NCBI RefSeq assembly: GCF_009649735.1
Contig: NZ_WJNH01000010.1
Span: 689 to 64,688 of the forward strand
DNA: 64,000 nucleotides
Direction: 5' to 3'
Origin: Salinibacillus xinjiangensis
GTDB taxonomy: Bacteria > Bacillota > Bacilli > Bacillales > Alkalibacillaceae
The position numbers and the translations under genes were made by a program. Each line of letters begins with the position of its first letter. Position 1 is the first letter of the stretch. Below are positions 43,501 to 51,105 of the stretch, in pieces. The notes beneath the pieces are model-generated. The model saw only the letters and a list, made by a program, of their open reading frames with translations. It ran no database searches and had not been told where the DNA came from.

Positions 43501-43720
43501 TATTTTGATGTTTTTTTGAATTAAACAATAAAGTCAGCGATACTCCTGATGAGAAAAATAAACAAATATAGTAATACGTTGAAACTGGATAATCCCAAAC
43601 CATTTTACCTAATACAGTGTATAGAAAAAGCATTATAGTAACAATAAACATTAACGCTTGTACAAAATTCGCTTCATCACCCCCTACTTGTTTTACTATA
43701 ACAATCCATAAAAACTTATT
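43496..43720 (-). pseudogene. Membrane protein frame without a start codon (74 codons)
   Basis: An uninterrupted frame of about 74 codons reads NKFLWIVIVKQVGGDEANFV, a hydrophobic segment ALMFIVTIMLFLYTVLG, and a second one TYYYICLFFSSGVSLTLLF, then a polar tail. It looks like a real two- or three-helix membrane protein. No ATG, GTG or TTG lies at a suitable place; the codon before NKF is CTC, flanked by repeat element 3. Its start may have been replaced by the repeat. An internal ATG exists at the first helix. I do not recognise a family. Confidence 0.4.
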
Positions 43721-43792
43721 GAGTATTACTGCTCTTTACTTCAATAAGCAAAAGAGCATTACCGTTGTTACAGGAACGCCCCCGTTAGCAGA
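43714..43792 (-). repeat. Accessory-run repeat element 3
   Basis: On the minus strand TGCTAACGGGGGCGTTCC opens the element, which ends in the hairpin GCTCTTTTGCTTATTGAAG...AAGAGCAG, closely related to that of element 1 (42747-42820). Confidence 0.65.
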
Positions 43793-43798
43793 ATAAAG

Positions 43799-44335
43799 CT
43801 AACCTTTATTTATTTCAAACCATTCATTTTCTAAAATACTCATTTCCCATAAATTCCAATACTCATTACCTATTTTTCTTGCGTCTCTGAATAATCCCTC
43901 TTTTATAAATCCTGACTTTTCATAACAAGCAATTGCAGAGGAATTGAAGTCAAACACTCCGAGACTAACTCTATGTAAGCGAAGTTCATCGAATGCAACT
44001 TTAAGAATTTCTGTCATCATTTGTTGACCTATACCTTTTCCCCTTACATTCTTATCACCAACTAAAACTTTTCCAACTCTTGCTGATTTGTTTTTTCTAT
44101 CAACATTCCCTAACGAAATATGTCCTATGACTTTCCCAGTTTCCTTTTCTATAACGCTATAAACCAATGTATTAGAATTGTCACTATTGGCATTGTTGAG
44201 GTAGTTTTCTAATTGCTGTTCATCTAATGGAAAACTAAAATTAGGACCTCCCCATTGAAGTAGAAACTCTGGTGTTTCAATCCAATCTATTAGATGTTGG
44301 AAATCTGAACGCTCGAAAAATTTTAATTCAATCAT
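43799..44335 (-). CDS. GNAT family N-acetyltransferase
   Basis: 178 aa. It contains HISLGNVDRKNKSARVGKVLVG, then VRGKGIGQQMMTEILKVAFDEL (the acetyl-CoA loop, near 95-116), and LGVFDFNSSAIACYEKSGFIKEGLFRD, typical of RimJ/RimL-like GNATs. The substrate is unknown. The start is ATG 44335, 9 nt after GAGGGG. A frame continues upstream to 44467, but it runs through repeat element 4 and is not coding. Confidence 0.87.
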   Translation of the reverse strand: MIELKFFERSDFQHLIDWIETPEFLLQWGGPNFSFPLDEQQLENYLNNANSDNSNTLVYSVIEKETGKVIGHISLGNVDRKNKSARVGKVLVGDKNVRGKGIGQQMMTEILKVAFDELRLHRVSLGVFDFNSSAIACYEKSGFIKEGLFRDARKIGNEYWNLWEMSILENEWFEINKG

Positions 44336-44400
44336 AATAAAGTTCCCCTCGTTTCTTTTGTTCCATACAGAGTATCGTGTCATATTTAACGGAGTTTTTT

Positions 44401-44479
44401 GTTCCATTAACCTGCCCTTTAACACAATAGGAGCTGCCACCGACAACTTCTTATTCAATATTTGCACCCGTTAGCGACA
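44401..44479 (-). repeat. Accessory-run repeat element 4
   Basis: Minus-strand landmarks are TCGCTAACGGGTGC, GTTGTCGGTGGCAGCTCC, and TGTTAAAGGGCAGGTTAATG then GAAC. It lies between two GNAT genes. Confidence 0.7.
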
Positions 44480-44519
44480 CAAGGACAGAAATATTTTGTC
44501 CCCAAATATTTCCGTTTTA

Positions 44520-45068
44520 TTAAGTAACTCGGTTAAAATCTTCGTTTATCAATCCATATACATAATGATCAACATACCTATCATATAAAAATTCCGAACT
44601 TCGGATACAACCTTCTTTTTGAAAACCAAGTTTTTTTGGAATAGCTTGACTTTTGAGATTTTCTGTTGCTGCACGAATCTCTATTCTTTTTAAGTTTAGT
44701 ACATTAAAACAATATTCAATAACTGATTTACAAGCATTTGTCATTAAACCTTTACCCTGATATTCTTCCCCTAACCAATAACCTAATGAAGTTGATTTAT
44801 TAGCCCAGTTTATACCATGTAAGCCTATAACCCCTGCTAGTTCACCTTTATACCAAATTCCAGCTTGAAAGCAATTATTATTACTAAATTGCTTCATTGT
44901 CCCTTCTATAAACCCTTTTGAATTGCTTTTCTCTTTTATAACATCGACCCAAGGCAACCATTCTCTAAGATAATTTCTTGATTTATCAGTTAAATTGAAT
45001 AGGTTTTCTGCATGTCTTGGTTCTAGCAATCGTAATTCAGAGTCCTCATTAAGTTTAAAATAAAACAT
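44520..45068 (-). CDS. GNAT family acetyltransferase, RimL/RimJ type
   Basis: 182 aa. It starts with ELRLLEPRHAENLFNL, has REWLPWVD (near 36), GYWLGEEYQGKGLMTNACKSVIEY (acetyl-CoA loop, near 96-119) and IEIRAATENLKSQAIPKKLGFQKEG. This is the layout of the YdaF/RimL group that acetylates ribosomal protein N-termini or small amines. ATG 45068 after GAGGGGGAG. Confidence 0.88.
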   Translation of the reverse strand: MFYFKLNEDSELRLLEPRHAENLFNLTDKSRNYLREWLPWVDVIKEKSNSKGFIEGTMKQFSNNNCFQAGIWYKGELAGVIGLHGINWANKSTSLGYWLGEEYQGKGLMTNACKSVIEYCFNVLNLKRIEIRAATENLKSQAIPKKLGFQKEGCIRSSEFLYDRYVDHYVYGLINEDFNRVT

Positions 45069-45100
45069 ACTTTCTCCCCCTCACTTTTAAAAGTTGATTT

Positions 45101-45160
45101 TGTTGTAGTAATCTGCCCGTTAGCAAAAGAAGCGACTGCCATGTTCCACAATCGCATCCT
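45101..45160 (-). repeat. Accessory-run repeat element 5 (shorter)
   Basis: On the minus strand GGATGCGATTGTGGAACATG and GGCAGTCGCTTCTTTTGCTAACGGGCAG are seen, with the CTAACGGG block near the 3' end. It is a rearranged or shortened member of the family. Confidence 0.55.
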
Positions 45161-45239
45161 TTAATTTAAGTACACTATTTTACATCTTAAGATCATGAAA
45201 TAAAAAAAAACATTACAAATACTAACGAGGCTCATTAAC

Positions 45240-46442
45240 TTATGCAATCTTTCTTGTTATTTTCGTAAATGGCTCTTGATTCGATTGGAAAAAAGCTAAC
45301 AAAATACATAAACTTATTGGTACCATTAAACTTAGAAATATATAATTCGCTCCAAAATTTGATGCTATCCAGCCAAGGAGTGGAGCACTTATGACAACAG
45401 AACCTTGATTCCCAATCATTCGGTAACTCGCCATTCTACCGTGATACTCTGGATCAGTAGCCATTTGTTGAACCGATTGCAGAAGTACACGAATCCAAGT
45501 CGTGCCAAGTCCAATTAGGAAAATTCCCAAAAATGAAAGTGATAATATAGGAGTGACTCCAACGAACAATAAGCCAACTAATACAATGAACAGTGAATAA
45601 AGAGCAATTTTACTTTTGACTTTTTTCCACCACCATGTTCCAAATAATCCAGCAAGAACTCCCCCTAATGAGATTGTAGCATCTAATAAGCCATAAATAG
45701 TAGCAGACTGAAGCAAATAATCTACTGTATATACTGACAAAAAACCTAAAGTTGTATGGAAGACAAGTTGACCGTTTAACATAATAATAAATAGACCTAG
45801 TAAAAACTTATTATTTTTAATATAGAGAAAACCATCAGTAATGTCCTTGCCAATAGAATTTCTTTTAGTTATCGCTTGTTTTTGTTTCACCTTACCTCTA
45901 ATTAATATCAACGAAAGCGAAGAAATAGCAAAGCTTCCAGTTACGATTAACATAGAGCCCGAAACAGAAATAAAGCTAATAATAAGCCCCCCGACTGAAG
46001 CTCCAAGTAATCCTCCTACAATTGCAGCAGACGATGATTGAGAGAATACTTTTGGTAAATACTCTTTATCAAAACATTCTGCAATGAAAGCTTGTATGGC
46101 TGGACGAAATAATGAGCCAGAAACCTGCAAAATCATATGAACACCAATTATTAACCAAGGGTCTACCTTATCAATTACAAAAAAGAACAATAATAATGCC
46201 ATTGAAAAAGTACATAATAGGTTAGCTAAAATCGATAGGTTTTTTCGATTAAATCTATCAACAATAACACCAAAAAACAAATTCAAAACAAGTCCAGGTA
46301 AAAAACCAAGACCTACTAATACTCCTGTATATTGTGCATTGTTTGTTAGTTGGTATAAAAGCCAAGTTACTGATACAAAGTACATAGCCCTACTAAATTC
46401 AGATAAAAAAAAGGTAATTATTATATTTTTAAAACCTCTCAA
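45240..46442 (-). CDS. MFS transporter
   Basis: 400 aa with about 12 membrane segments. VIVDRFNRKNLSILANLL (near 58) is the MFS loop 2-3 motif, and GLGTTWIRVLLQSVQQMATDPEYHGRMASYRMIGNQG (near 310) is typical of the MFS_3/enterobactin-exporter-like branch. Probably a drug or siderophore exporter; the substrate is unknown. The start is TTG 46442 with GGGGGA 7 nt upstream. Confidence 0.88.
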   Translation of the reverse strand: MRGFKNIIITFFLSEFSRAMYFVSVTWLLYQLTNNAQYTGVLVGLGFLPGLVLNLFFGVIVDRFNRKNLSILANLLCTFSMALLLFFFVIDKVDPWLIIGVHMILQVSGSLFRPAIQAFIAECFDKEYLPKVFSQSSSAAIVGGLLGASVGGLIISFISVSGSMLIVTGSFAISSLSLILIRGKVKQKQAITKRNSIGKDITDGFLYIKNNKFLLGLFIIMLNGQLVFHTTLGFLSVYTVDYLLQSATIYGLLDATISLGGVLAGLFGTWWWKKVKSKIALYSLFIVLVGLLFVGVTPILSLSFLGIFLIGLGTTWIRVLLQSVQQMATDPEYHGRMASYRMIGNQGSVVISAPLLGWIASNFGANYIFLSLMVPISLCILLAFFQSNQEPFTKITRKIA

Positions 46443-46522
46443 AGATCATTCCCCCAGTAGCATAATCAAGGGTTAGGTACACTTTTATAAGTAACTAACC
46501 CGATTTTTTTACTTTTCCCACT

Positions 46523-46771
46523 CTAAAAGTTCCATTCTATTTCCAAAGGGGTCATATAGATAAATTCTGTGTTTTTACTAATAGAATTCAATGTATGTAG
46601 TGTTTGATTCGGCTTGTTCCGACTAGAAAAGATTACAATTTTATCAGTGTCATCTTGGAATAAGACCTCTACATTTTCATATCCTTTTTTATTTATTGCC
46701 TCTTCAAGTGAAGGTGAATAACAACCAACTAATAAAAGAAACACAAAAAATAAAGCAACAGATTTTTTCAA
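46523..46771 (-). CDS. Small lipoprotein of unknown function (82 aa)
   Basis: The N-terminus MKKSVALFFVFLLLVGC is a lipoprotein signal peptide with the lipobox LVGC (Cys 17). The mature part of 65 aa has no recognised domain: EEAINKKGYENVEVLFQDD and KIVIFSSRNKPNQTLHT suggest a small alpha/beta fold. The start is TTG 46771 with GGGGGAG 4 nt upstream. It precedes the MFS gene by 80 bp. Confidence 0.7.
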   Translation of the reverse strand: MKKSVALFFVFLLLVGCYSPSLEEAINKKGYENVEVLFQDDTDKIVIFSSRNKPNQTLHTLNSISKNTEFIYMTPLEIEWNF

Positions 46772-46832
46772 GTTACTCCCCCATTTCGGTTTAAAGCAAT
46801 TAAACTCATTAAAATTCGACCATGAATAACCA

Positions 46833-46868
46833 ATTCATTGTTCAACATTACTGCTTCGTTTGTTGAAA
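46833..46868 (-). repeat. Accessory-run repeat fragment
   Basis: Read on the plus strand, TTGTTCAACATTACTGCTTC and TTTGTTGAAAAAG resemble the hairpin end of elements 1 and 3. No CTAACGGG block is present, so it is a fragment or a chance match. Confidence 0.35.
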
Positions 46869-46879
46869 AAGAAAATTAC

Positions 46880-46921
46880 AAAAAAGAAGTCTTGGATAAA
46901 ACCCAAGACCTCTTTCTTTTT
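46880..46921 (-). terminator. Rho-independent terminator of the methyltransferase gene
   Basis: AAGAGGTCTTGG pairs with CCAAGACTTCTT on the minus strand, followed by a T-run. Confidence 0.85.
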
Positions 46922-47676
46922 TATTTTCGTCGAGCAATCATCATAATTTCCATGTCATTAACAGTCAATGTTTTTTCACTAAAATCGCCAGCCGAACAGC
47001 CATATGCAGTTTCCACTTCAAAGCCTTCACTTTCCATTAAAAATTTCAATTCGCGGAAAGTAAAAGCCGTAGTGTATATTTTAACATCTTTTGTTTCACC
47101 TTCAGGACTTGTAATTGTATCTTTATCAATTTTAGTGCAGGTATAAACATCGAATTCACTATTATCTGTTATACTTCTGGCAGCACTTAAAGCGTTAATA
47201 ACAGTTAATATAAATAAAGAACCTGGACGCAGTGCATTATAAACATTTTTTAAAACTTTTCGGTGATTATCTTCGTTACCAGCTAATCCAAAAGCACCTT
47301 CACAAAGACAAATCGCTCCATCAAATTCTTGACTAAATTTTAATTCACGAGCATCAGTAACAAAAAATTCTGCTTTAAGTTTTTCATCTTTTGCTACTTG
47401 ATTAGCATATTTAATAAATTCAGAAGAAATATCAACTCCAACTGAATTAAACCCTCGTCTTGCTAACTCCAAAGAATGACGACCTGGACCACAACCAATA
47501 TCAAGAATACTAGAATTTTGAGGAAGATCCATGATTTTAACTAAAAAATCCACTTCCTGTTTGGTACCTTTAGTAAATCCATATTCCAGGTAATTTTCTT
47601 TGATAAAATCACCAATTTCCTCGAAATAGCTACCATTATATTCGAATGCATCGTTTAATTTATTATCTAATTTCAA
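46921..47676 (-). CDS. Class I SAM-dependent methyltransferase
   Basis: 251 aa. SSILDIGCGPGRHSLELARRG (near residues 54-74) is motif I, VGVDIS motif Post I, FDGAICLCEGAFGL motif II and LRPGSLFILTVINA motif III. The target is unknown. The start is TTG 47676, 7 nt after GGAGGG; ATG 47691 contains that Shine-Dalgarno sequence and is less likely. It is the most upstream intact gene of the accessory run. Confidence 0.87.
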   Translation of the reverse strand: MKLDNKLNDAFEYNGSYFEEIGDFIKENYLEYGFTKGTKQEVDFLVKIMDLPQNSSILDIGCGPGRHSLELARRGFNSVGVDISSEFIKYANQVAKDEKLKAEFFVTDARELKFSQEFDGAICLCEGAFGLAGNEDNHRKVLKNVYNALRPGSLFILTVINALSAARSITDNSEFDVYTCTKIDKDTITSPEGETKDVKIYTTAFTFRELKFLMESEGFEVETAYGCSAGDFSEKTLTVNDMEIMMIARRK

Positions 47677-47871
47677 CGTTTTTCCCTCCATGTATAGTTT
47701 AATAACACGGAAGAAATTATTATTCTATTATTCTTCCGTGCCCCTAAAAATGTTTTGATTTCTTCTATTTTCTGCAATCATCAAATTCACTCACTTTCTA
47801 TAATTAATTAATTTTTATTTTATTCTAATGGTAAAAAATGGTCAAGATAATTATGCGTAATTCAGTATACG

Positions 47872-47960
47872 AATTGTCTTATTCAACAATCCTGCTTTTT
47901 TAATGGAACTAGGGGCAATTCGTTACTAAAGAAAAGCTCCCGTTAATTTAATAAGCGTTT
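47872..47960 (-). repeat. Accessory-run repeat element 6
   Basis: On the minus strand, AAATTAACGGGAGC opens the element and AAAAAGCAGGATTGTTGAAT closes it, matching the CTAACGGG...GGCAGGTT pattern. It lies between the methyltransferase gene and the Nudix remnant. Confidence 0.65.
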
Positions 47961-47975
47961 GCTTAGAATATAATA

Positions 47976-48140
47976 TTAAAAATTATTCATCTCATTTAAT
48001 AGATAGACAAGCCACTCATTTTGAGGAGAAACAATTTGTGGTAAGTTGTCTAATGGAGACCAAAATAATTTAAAGTTGTGATTATCTGCCTCTATCTCCC
48101 ATTCATCAAGCTGACTATTTGATTGTAGAAAAATTCTTTT
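47976..48140 (-). pseudogene. Nudix hydrolase, 3' remnant
   Basis: 54 codons before TAA read KRIFLQSNSQLDEWEIEADN, HNFKLFWSPLDNLPQ and NEWLVYLLNEMNNF, matching the last strand and helix of Nudix-fold proteins (the F-x-F-F-W-x-P-L block). The Nudix box itself is absent, and the upstream sequence carries stops, so the 5' two-thirds of the gene is lost. Confidence 0.65.
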
Positions 48141-48286
48141 AACTAGTTATACAATTTCGATAACAAAAAGCCTTACATTTTAGATTATAATTTCATATAA
48201 AAATAGTAGTCCAATTAGGGATACAAATTGCAATTTTGCACTCCAAAACTGAACTACTCAATAAAGGGATAGCTTCTTAATTTATA

Positions 48287-48394
48287 TCAAGAATTCATTG
48301 AGCTGTATCCACCGCAGTCGAAACACTCTCCTCTTTCGCACAAGGCCATAAGTGCATAATCTACTTCAAAATCCCTTTTGTCATTTACGTAGCG
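48287..48394 (-). pseudogene. Possible coding remnant with a C-x-x-C motif (35 codons)
   Basis: An open stretch after a TAA reads RYVNDKRDFEVDYALMALCE, then RGECFDCGGYSSMNS and a stop. The C-x-x-C could bind zinc. No start codon is present. I do not recognise the parent family, and it may be a chance frame. The rest of 48141-48480 shows nothing I can support. Confidence 0.3.
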
Positions 48395-48484
48395 TTATAT
48401 GTAGAGGCATCACCTTTCGATTCATCGATTCTTCGATAAAAGTAAATTACATTTAAATGGGGATAGCAAAATCTATCTTCTAAC

Positions 48485-48524
48485 CAAAAAAGGCACCCTA
48501 TCATTTTAGATAGAGTGCCTTTTG
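48485..48524 (-). terminator. Rho-independent terminator of betA
   Basis: AAGGCACTCTATCTA pairs with TAGGGTGCCTT on the minus strand (a few mismatches) followed by T6. Confidence 0.85.
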
Positions 48525-48544
48525 ATTGATAAGTATGATTTGGT

Positions 48545-50230
48545 TTATGCTTTTAATGTCCCAGCATCAGGTGAATGTACGCCATGACGATAAAAGTCAG
48601 CATTAATTGGTTCTAAAGGTTTACGTCCAAGAATAATGTCAGATGCCTTTTCTGCCAACATCAAGACAGGTGCATGGATATTTCCGTTCGTCACATAAGG
48701 CATTGCAGATGCATCGACTACACGGACATTGTCAAGACCATGAACCTTCATAGTTTCAGGGTCCACGACAGCCATTGGATCTGAAGCTGGTCCCATCTTA
48801 GCTGTACAGCTCGGATGAAGTGCCGTCTCAGCATCCTTTGCCACCCAATCCAAAATCTCCTCATCTGTTTGAACGGAAGGACCTGGTGAAATTTCTCCTG
48901 AATTGTATGGTGCCATAGCTGACTGAGACATAATTTCCCTTGAAATTCGTACGGCTTCAATCCACTCACGACGGTCCTGTTCAGTAGAAAGATAGTTGTA
49001 GACCATGCTTGGATGCTCCTTAGGATCCTTCGAGCGAATCTTCAGTGATCCTCGAGCATCAGAGTACATAGGTCCAACGTGTACTTGGAACCCGTGCTCC
49101 GTATCTGCTTTCTTTCCATCATATCGTACAGCTACCGGCAGGAAGTGGAACATTAAATTTGGATAGTCGACATTCTCATTCGAACGAACAAAGCCTCCCC
49201 CTTCGAAATGGTTCGTAGCTGCTGGTCCTTTGCGTCCAAGTATCCACTGCAGACCAATCCAAGGCATCTTCAGCTTATTTAAGTTAGGCTGCTCAGAAAC
49301 CGGTTGTGGACAAGCATATTGAATGTAGGCTTCAAGATGATCCTGAAGGTTTTCACCTACACCAGGAAGATCAACTACTGGTTTAATGCCAAGTGAACGC
49401 AAGTGTTCAGCATCCCCCACACCTGACAATTGAAGGAGCTGCGGCGTATTGATTGCACCGCCTGCGAGGATGACTTCACCAGCAGTGACATGATGAGTCT
49501 TCCCATTACGTTGATATGTTACACCATTCGCACGAGTACCATTAAAGTCAATACCTGTTACAAATGCACGCGTTTTGACAGTGAGGTTCTGACGCTTCAT
49601 AGCCGGATGCAGATATGCACGGGAAGGCCCAAACCGTCTACCTTTATATACATGCTTATCAAACGGTGCAAACCCCTCTTGTCGAAAACCGTTCACATCA
49701 GGAATTTTCGAATAGCCAGCCTCGACAGCTGCGTCAAAAAAGGCTTGGAATAAAGGGTTAGTGGCTGGTCCGCGTTCCAATTTGAGAGGACCATCGTGGC
49801 CACGAAACTCATCGTCTGGATCTGCGGCTAAAGCATTTTCCATGCGTTTGAAATACGGAAGACAATGCGCAAAGTCCCAATTTTCCATTCCTGGGTCTGC
49901 TCCCCAACGTTCATAGTCCATTGGATTACCACGTTGGAAAATCATACCGTTAATGGAGCCCGAACCTCCGAGCACCTTTCCACGAGCATGCTTGACACGT
50001 CGTCCATTCATGTATGGTTCAGGGTCAGATGCATATTTCCAGTCGTAAAGGCTTTTACCTGCAGGGAACGGCAAAGCGGCAGGCATTTGAATTAATAAGT
50101 CCCATGAAAAATCCTTACGTCCTGCCTCTAAAACTAGTACACTGCGTTTCCCATCTGCACTAAGACGGTCACCGAGTACAGAACCCGCACTACCGCCACC
50201 TATAATTACGTAGTCATATGTTTGATTCAT
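48545..50230 (-). CDS. betA: Choline dehydrogenase (GMC oxidoreductase)
   Basis: 561 aa. [20 protein letters not shown] (residues 5-24) is the FAD loop, [20 protein letters not shown] the GMC signature 1, and [15 protein letters not shown] signature 2. The C-terminus has HPSCTAKMG and [17 protein letters not shown] with the catalytic His and Asn. It oxidises choline to betaine aldehyde, which gbsA (38347-39816) converts to glycine betaine. The use of a BetA-type FAD enzyme with a GbsA/GbsR system contrasts with B. subtilis, which has the alcohol dehydrogenase GbsB. ATG 50230 follows GGAGG. The upstream gap holds a motif shared with the gbs promoters. Confidence 0.93.
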   Translation of the reverse strand: MNQTYDYVIIGGGSAGSVLGDRLSADGKRSVLVLEAGRKDFSWDLLIQMPAALPFPAGKSLYDWKYASDPEPYMNGRRVKHARGKVLGGSGSINGMIFQRGNPMDYERWGADPGMENWDFAHCLPYFKRMENALAADPDDEFRGHDGPLKLERGPATNPLFQAFFDAAVEAGYSKIPDVNGFRQEGFAPFDKHVYKGRRFGPSRAYLHPAMKRQNLTVKTRAFVTGIDFNGTRANGVTYQRNGKTHHVTAGEVILAGGAINTPQLLQLSGVGDAEHLRSLGIKPVVDLPGVGENLQDHLEAYIQYACPQPVSEQPNLNKLKMPWIGLQWILGRKGPAATNHFEGGGFVRSNENVDYPNLMFHFLPVAVRYDGKKADTEHGFQVHVGPMYSDARGSLKIRSKDPKEHPSMVYNYLSTEQDRREWIEAVRISREIMSQSAMAPYNSGEISPGPSVQTDEEILDWVAKDAETALHPSCTAKMGPASDPMAVVDPETMKVHGLDNVRVVDASAMPYVTNGNIHAPVLMLAEKASDIILGRKPLEPINADFYRHGVHSPDAGTLKA

Positions 50231-50507
50231 TTTTAAGTACCTCCTATGATGTTTAGAATTCAATGTGTGATGAAAACTTTATTAACAGCCTTCAATTATT
50301 GAAACTAGTTAATTGTTTAATAGGGTCATAAACCCATACAACAGCTTAGGCATTAATACATTAAGAAGGTTATATGTATTCTCTCTATCCGGAATTACCT
50401 AACCATGCTGCCAAAGCCAGTATGAACCCACTAGCTTGCATAAATGGGTGAGTGAAGTCCTTTATTTAATCAGAGCAGAACCACTCAAATTGCATTTTAC
50501 TCCGTTT

Positions 50508-50542
50508 GTTAATTTAGTTAAATTTTTATTTAACATTTTTAA
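50508..50542. promoter_or_regulatory. Putative GbsR operator far upstream of betA
   Basis: GTTAATTTAG, TTAAATTTTTATTTAACATT and TTTAAC repeat the ATTTAAC-R-TTTTTAA string of the gbsA promoter. It lies about 280 bp before betA, so it may govern a distal promoter. Confidence 0.5.
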
Positions 50543-50594
50543 CTTTTTTAATATACCATAGCGTGTTTTTTTTGTAAACCAGCGCATTAGAAAA

Positions 50595-50645
50595 GATGCC
50601 TGCCACTCCCCAAACTCGACAAAAACAGGGAAGTGGCAGGCATCT
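50595..50645. repeat. GGTGCCTGTCAC-type palindrome
   Basis: AGATGCCTGCCACTCCCC and GGGAAGTGGCAGGCATCT are near-perfect arms around AAACTCGACAAAAACA. It lies 13 bp left of the 21-bp array. Confidence 0.85.
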
Positions 50646-50657
50646 GTGAACGAAACC

Positions 50658-50961
50658 CGTCTATAATTCTTGTAATCACGTCAGTTTATGATTTTATTCC
50701 GTCAGTATGTTGGAGAATCGGTCAACATGCAGATGATTCACGTCGTAACATTTTAGCGGAATAAGCATTACGTCATTTAGATGGTTATTCACGTCAATTG
50801 CTGTGGGATTCTTGTCATGACAGCTACTATTCTAGTTGACTATCACTGTATTTCCGTCTGTTTTCCTCTTATTCCCGTCCACGCTCTTTATTCCCATCAA
50901 CTCATGGCATATTTCCGTCACTATTTCATGTAATCCCGTCAAATGTGAACCTATTCCCGTC
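50658..50961 (+). repeat. 21-bp phased array, (ATTCC)CGTC motif, copy 2
   Basis: Cores start at 50658, 50679, 50700, 50720, 50741, 50771, 50792, 50813, 50834, 50855, 50876, 50895, 50916, 50937 and 50958. Eleven steps are exactly 21 bp; the others are 20, 30 and 19. Long stretches match copy 1 at 37972-38280 in the same order, including the 30-bp step around TTTAGCGGAA. GGTGCC palindromes flank it on both sides. Confidence 0.9.
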
Positions 50962-50981
50962 CCCCTTCTTCACAACAAAAA

Positions 50982-51029
50982 AATGGTGCCTGCCACTCCC
51001 AAATTACTAGAAGTGACAAGCACCTTTTA
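50982..51029. repeat. GGTGCCTGTCAC-type palindrome
   Basis: GGTGCCTGCCACTCCC and AGAAGTGACAAGCACC form imperfect arms (with one mismatch) around AAATTACT; T4 follows on the plus strand and A-run on the other side. It flanks the 21-bp array on its right. Confidence 0.8.
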
Positions 51030-51105
51030 ATTACCAAAACCAAATTCATCAAGCAACGCACACAATTCATTTTATTCGTGCCCTGCACCGTCAAATAGGC
51101 GAGAA

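Noticed and set aside
44336-44467. N-terminal extension of the GNAT protein to 222 aa
   Set aside because: The extension translates repeat element 4 and has no family similarity; ATG 44335 has a good ribosome binding site.
42747-47960. Interpretation of the accessory run as a classical integron
   Set aside because: No integrase gene is visible and the CTAACGGG/CCCGTTAG core does not fit the attC GTTRRRY consensus; only the cassette-like layout is kept as a finding.
49430-49753. A 107-codon plus-strand frame opposite betA
   Set aside because: Antisense to conserved GMC oxidoreductase sequence.
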